DNA of 64,000 nucleotides from Tetragonia tetragonoides. Lineage: Eukaryota > Streptophyta > Magnoliopsida > Caryophyllales > Aizoaceae. Shown one piece after another: positions 35,601 to 45,080 of the stretch (position 1 is the first letter of the stretch; each line of letters begins with the position of its first letter). Where the stretch lies: positions 12,312,501 to 12,376,500 of the forward strand of contig CM076151.1 in NCBI GenBank assembly GCA_038025085.1. Reading direction: 5' to 3'. The position numbers were made by a program, and so were the translations under genes. The notes beneath the pieces are model-generated. The model was given only the letters and a program-made list of their open reading frames with translations. It was not told where the DNA came from and did no database searches.

Positions 35601-37673
35601 CCCCTCACCCCGCCTAGGTGGGAGCGACTGTGAGATGAGTGACCCAGATCAGTATAACAGTAATCGGTTTAATGGGAGGCGATCTTGAGACTAAGTGTCT
35701 TGTTGATCCATGTCTTCCAGCTACCACTTCCCTTTCTTGCAATCCCATTCCCACCAGCTCGGGCTCGTGGTTCGACTTCAGTGGTGGTGTTCTGAGATTG
35801 TGGGTTCTTGCAGAGCATGAAGTTGCGGGCACCATGTGCTGATCCAATTGTCTCCCATCGGCTCAAAGCATCAGATCCAGCAGCAATGGGGCAATACAGA
35901 AGAAACCCATTCAAATCAGACCCAAGAACAGGTAACCTTCCTTCACGAGCATAAGACTTCAACGCCATATCAATAACATTACCCACAAGCTCTTCTTCAT
36001 TAACCACAAACCTCAATGGCCCAGCACTTCCCAACACATTAATCGTTATCAATACCCTGTTTTTTCCACCACCACCCTTTCCGTTTTGTCCCTTCTTTTG
36101 CTTGCTTAGCAACATCTTTTCTTCCTTTTCTTTTTTCTGATTTTACCCAAATCTCAAAATTTGTGTTTTCCGATCAATTATCAAAAAATTGGTAAAAAAA
36201 GAGATAGAGAGATGAAACCAATTGGTGAAAAAAAGAAAGAAAGAGATTGAACCGTTCAAGGGTCAACGCCAAGGCAGCGGTAATACCAGCCTTCCATGCA
36301 AGAACCGAAAGCGAAAGCAGTTGGAGAGAGAGAGTGAACGAAGATGAAGATCCCCCTTGTGGAGAGGAAAAGGGAGGATCGCATGTAATTACTTGAGATT
36401 TCTACCATTCACAACCGATTGTGCATCAATATTATTATCAATTTTGGAATCAACACCAAAAGAAATTAACCTTCTTCTTCGTCTTGATTGAATTTCTCTT
36501 TTCTTGATTTCAATGACAGAGAAATCGATTTGGGGGTTCTTTTCTGAAAGGAAGGCTAGGGTTAGGGTTTGCAAAATTGAGGAAACTTTTGTTCTGAGAG
36601 TTTCGGGTGTAATTCAATGCTATATAAATGAAAAAAGACTTATTTTTGACAATTAAACCATATCACTCCGTTTTGGGTCAATAAATCTTTTATTTCACCA
36701 AACAACTTTTAGGGAAAATATGCTCTATCACCAAACATTGGACAACTGGACAAAGAAATTTCAACGTTACTCCAATAAGGCAATAATCTGTCTACAAACC
36801 AGCGCGGAAATAGTCACTGTGAATGACGGTGGATATCCTTAGTCATGAACCAAAAAAAAAAAAAAAAAAAGCAATAATCACGGAGCTCCATTCCAATTTT
36901 TATTTTATTTTTTTAGGACAGCTCCATCCCATCTAGTAATCTACATGGGGCCGGAAAAAAAAAATTAGCAGCCGCAAAAAAATATAATACTCCCTCCGTC
37001 TCACACAAATGATTATGGTTGCTTTTTACAGTCTTCAATACACCACTTTAATGGTAGTTAGTGGCACCGAGCCCAATTTCCGGTCAAAATTAGACACTTA
37101 ATTTCAACCCTAGCTAGTGAACACTCTACAGTTTTGACCAAAAAGAAAGAGTAAAGTAAAGTTGGTAAAATGGTGAGATACTACTGACCTGAGAAGCAAG
37201 TAGAACAGCATCCTTGTGAAGATAGAGAGTAAAGTGGCTGATGAGAGAGAAACTTCCGGTTAACCACCTTCCCGGTGGCACAATCAGCTGGGCCCCACCA
37301 TCGGGAGCCAATTGGCTAAGGTGTTTGATGGCAGATTTGAAGGCATTTGTGTTTAATGTTTTGCCATCTCCTTTAGCACCGAAATGAGTTACAAATGCAC
37401 TGTGTTTTCTGCAATTTACTGCCTTGTATTCTACAGTTATTAAATCTGCGCCACCATTTCGTCGCCCTTCGACTATTTTAAGCAAATTGGAGACAATGAA
37501 TAACCCAATTGTTAGGATATAGAACACTTTCTGTTTCACCTGTTTGTTTTGACAAAGTAAAAAAAAAAAAAGGAGTTGAGAAATTGAGAAATCAAAAAAA
37601 AAAGTACACTATATAATAGCTAGGGCCTAGGAGAGAGAAAAACAGGGGTTAAGAGGAAAATTACCAGACACAT
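29624..37673 (-). CDS. Polygalacturonase-like glycoside hydrolase family 28 protein
   Basis: Secreted pectin-active hydrolase of the cell wall, by family. Six exons: 37665-37673 (MCL only), 37189-37539, 33779-33899, 30828-31002, 30560-30630 and 29624-30321; phases agree and give 474 residues. An N-terminal hydrophobic signal (VFYILTIGLFIVSNLL) is followed by the parallel beta-helix. Catalytic motifs seen are NTDGI (residues 236-240), SGDDC with both Asp (259, 260) and RIK (325-327). The GHG motif of classical endo-PGs is GSEMSGG here (from residue 300), as I recall for a plant subgroup of probable polygalacturonases, so the exact substrate is uncertain. The second intron (33900-37188) contains a DUF7054-type gene on the same strand. 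The third (31003-33778) contains a six-copy tandem array. A TATA box lies at 37744-37750. Confidence 0.9.
31822..33625 (+). repeat. Tandem array of six ~312-bp units inside a PG intron
   Basis: The anchor AAATCACAAC recurs at about 31951, 32264, 32576, 32886, 33197 and 33499, giving spacings of 313, 312, 310, 311 and 302 bp. Each unit contains, in order, CACCACTCTAAGGG, ACACCGAAAGCATG, a block near GGTCCTCTAGGGTCACGATAGAC, AATCGAAGGCTATAATCCA, AACGAAGGTGGATATTTT and GGACATGGGAGGCCC. Units are diverged from one another and non-coding. They are more GC-rich than the surrounding intron. Confidence 0.9.
34171..34262. repeat. Short hairpin-forming inverted repeat
   Basis: Arms of about 40 nt (34171-34209 and 34222-34262) share AGATGAGATC and AATTGATTT as perfect complements, with a loop of about 12 nt. 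It lies in the second intron of the polygalacturonase gene. It could be a small MITE relic or a hairpin RNA precursor. Confidence 0.6.
35520..35650. mobile_element. SINE-type 3' segment (fragment)
   Basis: GGTAAGCCTGTGTACAACCG followed by CCCCGCCTAGGTGGGAG resembles the conserved 3' half of a widespread plant SINE type (GTAAGGCTGCGTACA...CCCCGC..GGGAG). A related piece lies at about 56805-56885. It overlaps the likely 3' UTR of the DUF7054 gene. Confidence 0.45.
35669..36115 (-). CDS. DUF7054 / At4g22758-like protein, nested in a PG intron
   Basis: Single-exon frame of 148 residues with an ATG at 36113-36115. After a basic N-terminus (KQKKGQNGKGGGGKNR) comes a ubiquitin-like-fold type block: VLITINVLGSAGPLRFVVNE, ELVGNVIDMALKSYAREGRL, PVLGSDLNGFLLYCPIAAG and ARNFMLCKN. 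This matches, from memory, the plant-specific family annotated as At4g22758-like (DUF7054), whose function is unknown. The C-terminus (QNTTTEVEPRARAGGNG) is low-complexity. It lies wholly inside the second intron of the polygalacturonase gene on the same strand. It has its own likely 5' leader to about 36600 and probable 3' UTR to about 35520, so it is presumably transcribed separately. Confidence 0.82.
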   Translation of the reverse strand: MLLSKQKKGQNGKGGGGKNRVLITINVLGSAGPLRFVVNEEELVGNVIDMALKSYAREGRLPVLGSDLNGFLLYCPIAAGSDALSRWETIGSAHGARNFMLCKNPQSQNTTTEVEPRARAGGNGIARKGSGSWKTWINKTLSLKIASH

Positions 37674-37743
37674 TGCTTTTGTTTTCGTTTTTGCTTGATG
37701 AGAGAGAATTTGTTGGTCCTGCCCAGAGAGAGAGGGGGTGGAT

Positions 37744-37750
37744 TTATATA
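37744..37750 (-). promoter_or_regulatory. TATA box of the polygalacturonase gene
   Basis: TATATAA on the minus strand, about 70 bp upstream of the ATG at 37671-37673, inside a GA-rich leader. Confidence 0.5.
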
Positions 37751-38071
37751 CAGGACAGAGAGAGAGAGGGGGGAGTGAGGTGGGAGAATTTGGGAAGCAG
37801 GTGAAAACGGTTTTTTCAAGGGAGTAGGGAAAATAACAGAGATCAGGTGAAAATCCAATTTTTTTTTTATTTTTTCTTTTTGCTTGTGGAGGTGAAAATC
37901 CAATTAATGCTTCTTAGTTTTTCCCCACAGAAAAAGAAAATCCGTTCAATGCTGGGCCGTTCTTTGGGTTGTCAATTTGCATAGTCAGCCCAATAACTAT
38001 CGCTTTGTTATTCATTAGGCCCGCTAGCCCAATGGACACCAGCCATTCCTATTCCTTTTTCCTCACTTTCA

Positions 38072-38699
38072 CTTAGGCTGGCAATGGGTGGTGGGTTCAT
38101 GGACGCCGGTTCCACCCGTCTTGAATAAATGGGTGAAAATCTATTTTAAATTGGTTTTTTGGTGGGTGATGGAGATTATTTTCATTGCTCGTCCAGGCCT
38201 GGTACGACGTGGGTACAGACTATTAAGGGGGCTAAGTGGGTGGTGGAGATTGGAGCAGGTGATGAAATCTGAAAGTATAAATCGCTACGTACCCACTTAA
38301 TTAATACCCTATTCATGTTAATGAGGTATATTGTAATCCTGAATTTGTTAAATATTAGTTTAGATTCCCCCTCTTTTAATCTTCCTACTCCTTACCAAAT
38401 TTGTTATGATCTTATTCGTTAAATAATACTTTTTTTTCCTTGGTTAAAAAGAGAGTGCAAAGTGCAAGTAAATGACGACGAGATAACTCCTACTACACCA
38501 TATTAACAGTACTTACTATGATTCCTTTAGAGATCATTGTGTGTTATTTTTTTGGTAGTAACATATGTACCTAATTATTGGGTTTTAGATAGATTGATTG
38601 ATACCTACCGGTTAGTGGACATCCACTTGGGACGGAGGTGGTGGGAGTGAGGCAGAAATGGGTAAGGCATCTCACACCTCCGCCCTATTGTCATCCCTA
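38072..38699. mobile_element. hAT-type MITE (diverged)
   Basis: The left end, TTAGGCTGGCAATGGG, and the right end, CCCTATTGTCATCCCTAG, are imperfect inverted repeats of the TAGGGATGGCAATGGGG family seen again at 51247-51845. The interior has GGTGGGTGG and GGACGGAGGTGGTGGGAG blocks typical of that family. No clear duplication is visible. Confidence 0.5.
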
Positions 38700-39160
38700 G
38701 ACCCTAGAGTTAAGAAAACAAAAAACAAACCGTTTAGACACAAGCACTAGCACAAGTTCTCTATCTCTATGACATAATTCCGATAAGTGGCGCTACATGG
38801 AATAAACAATACGACATTACTGTCCAAGTTCCAACCACAAAATCTTGGCTGGATTTAATACTAAGAGATTATTGTATACGCCTATAACCTTTGGTTCTCC
38901 TGAAAACCTGAGAATGGAAATTGGTAGCATCTCTTATATCAGCTGAAGAATAAACTTGAATATTTTGTGTTATGGGTCATTTCTAGCTTGCGTTTGAAGT
39001 GACGATTTTCATGGTTTGCTATCCAAATACAATGCCACAGTTCTCCGACCTTCGAAATTTGTGCTTAATCAAATAGGGGCCGCTCTTACACAAACTCTCA
39101 AGTCATTTAAATTTATTGTTCGTCGGCCTGGATATATAGAGCCAATAAGTTCCATGTGAT

Positions 39161-39639
39161 TAGAGGTGGTCACGGGTAGTGCCGTGTCGGAGCTGGGCCG
39201 GGCTCTCAGGTGGGCCGGGCTTCTTCGGAGGGAGGCACTGCTTTGGCACTACTAGTACCGTGTCGTGTCGGGCCTGGGCCCCGGGCCTAGCTAGGTAAAG
39301 CACACGGTTGGACCGCCATGAAGAGAGAGAGAGAGAGAGAGCAGTTATTGAAGGAGAGAGAGAAAGCTAGAGGAGAGAGAGAAAGTTAGAGGGAAGAGAG
39401 AAAGCAACAACAACTATTAAAGCCAACAGCCATTGAAAGAGGACAAAGAGAAAGTCATAGGAGAGAAACGTGCTATAAGGCGGGCTGGGCTTCCTCGGAG
39501 GGAGACACTGCTTTGGCACCGCCAGCACCGTGTCGTGCCCGTGCCTGGGCCTGAGCTCTCTCCTTGCCGGCACAGCTTGGACCCTTAGCGATCCGGTCAG
39601 TGTGGACTTGGGCCTAGCCCGGCCCACTGGCCACCTCTA
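39161..39639. mobile_element. hAT-type MITE with 8-bp target-site duplication
   Basis: The ends TAGAGGTGG and CCACCTCTA are perfect inverted repeats extended by TCA and TGG. The direct flanks CATGTGAT (39153-39160) and CATGTGAT (39640-39647) are a perfect 8-bp duplication, diagnostic of hAT elements. The subterminal regions are GC-rich (GGGCCGGGC, CGTGTCGTG blocks) and repeat at both ends. Confidence 0.88.
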
Positions 39640-40360
39640 CATGTGATCACCTTGTGGACAATTCAAAAACCCTCCAATCTTAAATAGAAGAAAAGCTTTC
39701 CCTCTTGAATTGAATATAGAAATTCATTTGTTGGGAATAGAGATTTTCAGATTTGGATGTTGATTCTCACTGTGGACTACACTATGAGTTTAGCCTCTAA
39801 TGTGGGTATTATTCCCAAATACCATCTAGTAAATGGTACACTTAGGAGTATATAGGTAGATATTCTTATGTAGGGAGAATATAAACTCTTTTTTCTAGAG
39901 AGGTTTTTTCCTCTATTTGAGCTCATCAGCCTATATTAAAAATGGATTAGCTTACCTGACGCGTATGGTATGCGGGCTATTTTATGTATCTTTCAAGTAA
40001 GAGAAAATTGCCGTAAAATGTACAATTATCAAATTTAAAGCATGGGTCATGAAACACATTGACGTGATCGAGCGTATATTTATAACGGGTGAGTATAGCT
40101 ATATAATAGGTACATCCCAATGTGCCTAAAAATGGCGATGATCTTATATGTTAAGGACGAAGGAACTCAATGAAGTGATACCACAAGTTGAATCGATACA
40201 CATACAACACAGTAGACTCCTACACAAAAAATCACAACTCATTACTCATAAGTCACAACACTTGCAGTTTGTCGTGAAATGAGAAAGGGTCCAATTTGGG
40301 GCCATGTCCTTAGTCCTTAGACTCTTTACTACCTCTCAAACTGGCCATAAATGGGTGTTA

Positions 40361-40899
40361 CTAAATACCGCCCCTTTTTTACTAGCTACCGCCCTCCCAA
40401 TTTCCAATTTTACCCTCACCCCTTTTCCTCACTCACTCTCACTCACTCTCACTCATCCCCTCTTCCTCACTCACTCTCACTCATCCTCTCTTCCTCACTC
40501 ACTCTCACTCATCCTCACCACCACACCATCACACCGGCAACCACCACCACTCACGGCACAACCACCACCGGTAAATTTTTTTTTGCGCATTTTTTTTGCA
40601 CAGTCGTCTGAAATTTCCGACTCACCCAAGGGTGAGTCGCCTCTAGCAGACGACTCAGTCGAAAATTTCAGACGACTGTGCAAAAAAAAAATTATTATTA
40701 TTATTTATTATTATTATTATTATTATTTATTGTTATTATTATTATTATTATTATTTATTGTTATTATTATTAATATTATTATTATTATTATTATTACTGA
40801 TTATTGTTTAATTAATTAAAAATGTGAAATGGTAGAGGGGAGGAGCCGGTAAATCGGTGCCGAGCTAGTTCACATTTTTAATTAATTAAACAATAATCA

Positions 40900-40941
<42 letters not shown>

Positions 40942-40990
40942 TTAATAATAATAACAATAAATAATAATAATAATAATAATAATAACAATA

Positions 40991-41026
<36 letters not shown>

Positions 41027-41412
41027 TAATAATAATATTTATTTTTTTTGCACAGTCGTCTGAAATTTTCGACTCACCCAAGGGTGAGTCGTCTGAAATT
41101 TCCGACTCACCCAAGGGTTAGTCGCCTCTAGCAGACGACTCACCCAAGGGTGAGTCGAAAATTTCAGACGACTGTGCAAAAAAAATGCGCAAAAAAAAAT
41201 TTACCGGTGGTGGTTGTGCCGTGAGTGGTGGTGGTTGCCGGTGTGATGGTGTGGTGGTGAGGATGAGTGAGAGTGAGTGAGGAAGAGAGGATGAGTGAGA
41301 GTGAGTGAGGAAGAGAGGATGAGTGAGAGTGAGTGAGAGTGAGTGAGGAAAAGGGAGGAGGGTAAAATTGGAAATTGGGGGGCGGTAGCTAGTAAAAAGG
41401 GGCGGTATTTAG
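40361..41412. mobile_element. Foldback palindromic element, ~1.05 kb
   Basis: Two long inverted arms (40361-40828 and 40869-41412) meet around a 40-nt loop. The outer ends, CTAAATACCGCCCC and its complement, are followed in each arm by the same order: CTAGCTACCGCC, a (CTCACTCA)n block, CACCACC-rich DNA, a GTCGTCTGAAATTT block, an (ATT)n or (AAT)n run, and AATTAATTAAAAATGTGAA next to the loop. Inside each arm the GTCGTCTGAAATTT block is itself palindromic. No coding frame. The class is a foldback or MULE-like MITE; no clear target-site duplication was found. Confidence 0.88.
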
Positions 41413-43840
41413 CAAAATTATTGGCAACTTGATTTTTTTTTCAAAATATGAATAAGAAAAAGGCAAATGATAAAAGCGTGAAATGCATAAGAGTAGTAAA
41501 ATGGACGTTGCACAGGCGGACTGCAGGTGGGACACGTGGCGAAGTAGGGGACGGATAAGAGTTTTATGTTAAGGACGCGTTTGTGCAATTGCGCTTAACC
41601 AACAAGGTGGGGAAGTTTATATGGGTTTGAGTGGGCCGGATTTGGGCCCCCCAAAACTAAACAAAATATTAGAGTTTCTGATCTGAGTTTATTTTATTTT
41701 GTTTTATTTGAACGACACATGCAATAGCCCGCAAATCATATGTGTCGAGTAAGCTAATTCATCAAATGATAGGTTGATGGGCTCAAGTACAGAAGAAAAT
41801 TCTTCCTGTAAAAAAAGATAGAGGAGTTTTTATTCTCCCTATTTGAGTGAGAATTTAAACCCCTAACCAATAAATTATAAAATGAGACTCTTATCACTTG
41901 AACTCCTACCTCATTTTCTTCTGAACTGATTTGATGGTCTAACTAGAACAACTAATCTTTTTTTAAACAAAAAGTACAAGTAACATTCTCTTCTCTTAAT
42001 TTTACTTGTTCCACATCGTAATCTTTGTTTTTGCTACTTAACGTGGCTAGATGTGATTAGCTTAATACCTTAATCACAACATTAATTGCTCCACTGTGAC
42101 TTGCTTTGTCTCTATGACTCGAGTCTTATGCCAACACTTTTTCCTTTTGCTACCTAGAAAATAATTTCATGCTCTCTTTAAGTCTCTGTCTTGTGGCATG
42201 CCCAAAATTGAAAATTATATCCAACAACGGTCTACCTATTTCAGCAACTTAAGATGTTGGTTAGTTAGAAGATATGTTTTCTTTTTCTTTTAATATGATA
42301 CACTTTTTCAAGCCTCGTACTTTTTATTTGTATTGGTCATGATTCCCTGTTTTAAATTACATTAGATTTCATACTTGAAGTTAGTGATTCTATTTCACTA
42401 CGAATTCATGAAACAGTCTCAAGTGAGAATGACATTGTTTTACTCTAGTTTTTTCTACATGGTCTCATTCGGGCGATCATCCATATTGACTAAGGGAAGA
42501 GTAACAAGGGTGATTTTGTTACTCTTGCTCATTCACATATAACCGTGATTATAAGATATGAATGACAGGATGAAAGAATAACCTAATTTGATTTACAATA
42601 TTGTTCAGTAATGAAAGACAATTGCAACATCCATTATGTGCATTACAATCAAAGTAGTCCTAGAAGCTTTTACCTAAAAACATAGTACAAACATTCCCAA
42701 AATTGGTAGTTCCTCATCCAGCAAATACTTAGACAACAATGCCCCATTGTGTACTAGGAGGAAAAGAAAGGCCATTTGTAAAGTTGGGGTCATGCCTTAT
42801 CACCCTCATGATTCGGTGGTTGTCCCCAAAGCAATCCAAAGCCGGACCATAAACCTCGTTGGTCATTTAAGTGCCCTTTGTTTTTGTTGGTTGTATTTAC
42901 CAACTTGCATTTTGATTTTGTGGCTTGTAACTTGTGAGACCCGATCCTCAACTTAAATGTCTCATTGTACCTATTTTTAATTTGTTCTTTTATTTTGCTC
43001 AAGAATCCCAGGAGGCAGGAGCGCCCCCCCCCCCACCCACCCCGCATGATTTCACTTAGGCATTGATTATCGTTCTTTAGTTGGGTAAAAACGGCTTCAT
43101 ATAAAATTATCAACAAATCTTGTGTAACACCAACTTAAGAAAAAAAATAGAATCACTATATTGTGAGGTAAGAGTTACTTTTAATGATAGATGAGCCTTA
43201 TTTCATTGAAAAATAACCCCATTTCATCAAAAATAAAAAATCGTCTTAAAAAAGCTTTTATGTAATTTTTTTTCGTGTTGTAATCTGTATAATCTGTAAA
43301 ATGGGTTACAAAATGATCAACAATAATGTTACTCTTTTTGTCCATATTTGACCTTCTCAATTTGACTTTTTTAGTCTTTTATATAACAAACATTGACCAT
43401 CAATTCACATTGGTAAAATCATAAAACATATTCTTGAAAATATTTGTAAAAGATGACTATAGATTTTGCAAAGGTAATACTTAATAGTGTACAAATGAAT
43501 TCGAGATTTCAATTGTTGAAGATAAATTCCAGACCAACTCAACAATGTTTGCAATTAATTAATCAGTCTATGCACATAATTTAGAGGCAAAATATATTAG
43601 AGGTCGAAAAATGTCAATTCGAGCCTCTTCACGTTTGCCATTTTAAACCATATGTAAATTTGTAGATAGAACAAAAACCTATTTAGGAGATTATCAAATC
43701 GAATTGGGGGTAGTTATAAGTAGTATCTTCATAGTTCCCCCTCCCTATTACCTTGTCAATAAAATGGACAATTCATATACGTACTAGATATATCATAGAA
43801 TATGTGGCAACCATGAAAAATTAGGGCAAGTAATATTTTT
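41413..43840. other. Gene-free spacer
   Basis: AT-rich sequence with no frame resembling a protein and no clear repeat structure except short poly-C/poly-A runs (for example near 43024). Confidence 0.5.
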
Positions 43841-43846
43841 ACAAAA

Positions 43847-44140
43847 ATTTGTGTGAACTTAGTCCATAGTGGATCAATGGTTTAAATGTCATCCCATAGT
43901 TCACCAGGAGTCATCCTTCTAATAGTGGAGCTACACCCTACTTCTAGTGCAACCACCCCTCTAATAGTAGAGCTACACCCTACTTCTAGTGGAGCCACCC
44001 CCTTAGCGTCACCCCTCTAACAGTGGAGTCACTCCATATTTTACCTGAAACCACCCCTTTAATAATGGAGTCACCTTCTACTTCGTCTGTAGCCGCTTCT
44101 TAAATTTACTTAGTCCACGGTGGACTAAGTCCACACAAAA
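43847..44140. mobile_element. TIR element of about 290 bp
   Basis: Ends TTTGTGTGAACTTAGTCCA and the near complement TGGACTAAGTCCACACAAA. The interior is several repeats of a unit around CCACCCCTCTAATAGTGGAG. A relative lies at about 51154-51972. Confidence 0.65.
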
Positions 44141-44319
44141 CTAGTTGATAAGGCAAAGGACCAAAAATGTAATTCTATCAAGGTATAACCACCATTGAAG
44201 AAAGTATTGACATCAAAATAGGAAGTAAACAATTAATAAGTGGATGGTGTACGTGGTTCGACATTCTTATCTGTTAAGCAAAGTTGCGGGTTTAATTATT
44301 GTGAATTGAGGGTGCGTTA

Positions 44320-44590
44320 TTTATAACTTACACAGTCAGTTCAGGCATCAATTCAGTAATTTCAAATTCAGTTAAATGTTATTCAGTTTAGTTCAGTGGT
44401 GTTGAGTTTAGACTTATATTTTTGTCTCACATATCAAGTTATGTTCAATTTAATTAAGTGGTGTCCAGTTCAATTTAGTGTTGTCCAATTTAATTAAGTG
44501 GTGTCCAGTTCAATTTAGTGTTGTCCAATTTCAGTCATGTTTAATTCAGTTCAAGATAAGTTCAATTCTAAAGATCTCACCCTAAAAAAA
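44320..44590 (+). mobile_element. TTCAGTT-rich short element, copy 1
   Basis: Dense TTCAGTT/TTCAATT words with AGTTCAGGCATCAATTCAG near the start, and a 33-bp block repeated twice around GTGGTGTCCAGTTCAATTTA. The same layout recurs at 48650-48860 downstream of the carotene hydroxylase gene. Confidence 0.5.
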
Positions 44591-45080
44591 CTACTTATTG
44601 AGAGCAATTTACCCATTATCAACATCATCATGAATAAGAACATACTCACTCAAGAAAGAATAAGAACATACTCACTCAAGAAAGAATAAGAACACACCAA
44701 ACTTAAATCTACCATAATTAGATGTGAGAAAATTGAATCTACAATAAAATGGATTCTAATGAGATTGCCTACCATCCTTAGCAATAACAAAAAAAAATAT
44801 AAAAAATAAAAACCAAAAAGAGAGAGAAAAGGAAAGCAAAAGGGGGGAAGTGACTAAGACTTGAGACTACATAAAGCCAGCCAGCCTTGTACAAGTAACA
44901 ACGGAGCACACCCACATCCACACGATCACGAGGAGCATAACAAAACATGTGGTCTTCCTCCATTTATTAATTTTCTTCGTCTCACGGTCTCACCCTTCCT
45001 TGCTTCCATTTAACAGTCCTCCCTCTCTCTCTCCCTCTCACTTTCTCTCTCTCCTTTTGAAAGAGAGCTTTAAATTATAT

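Noticed and set aside
37126..37539. Polygalacturonase start at 37539
   Set aside because: The frame there opens with GTG right after a splice acceptor; a mini-exon with ATG at 37671-37673 joins it in phase.
40304..41114. Frames of up to 171 codons rich in Ile/Tyr/Leu or Ser/His/Pro
   Set aside because: They translate the (ATT)n/(AAT)n and (CTCACTCA)n tracts of the foldback element, not a protein.
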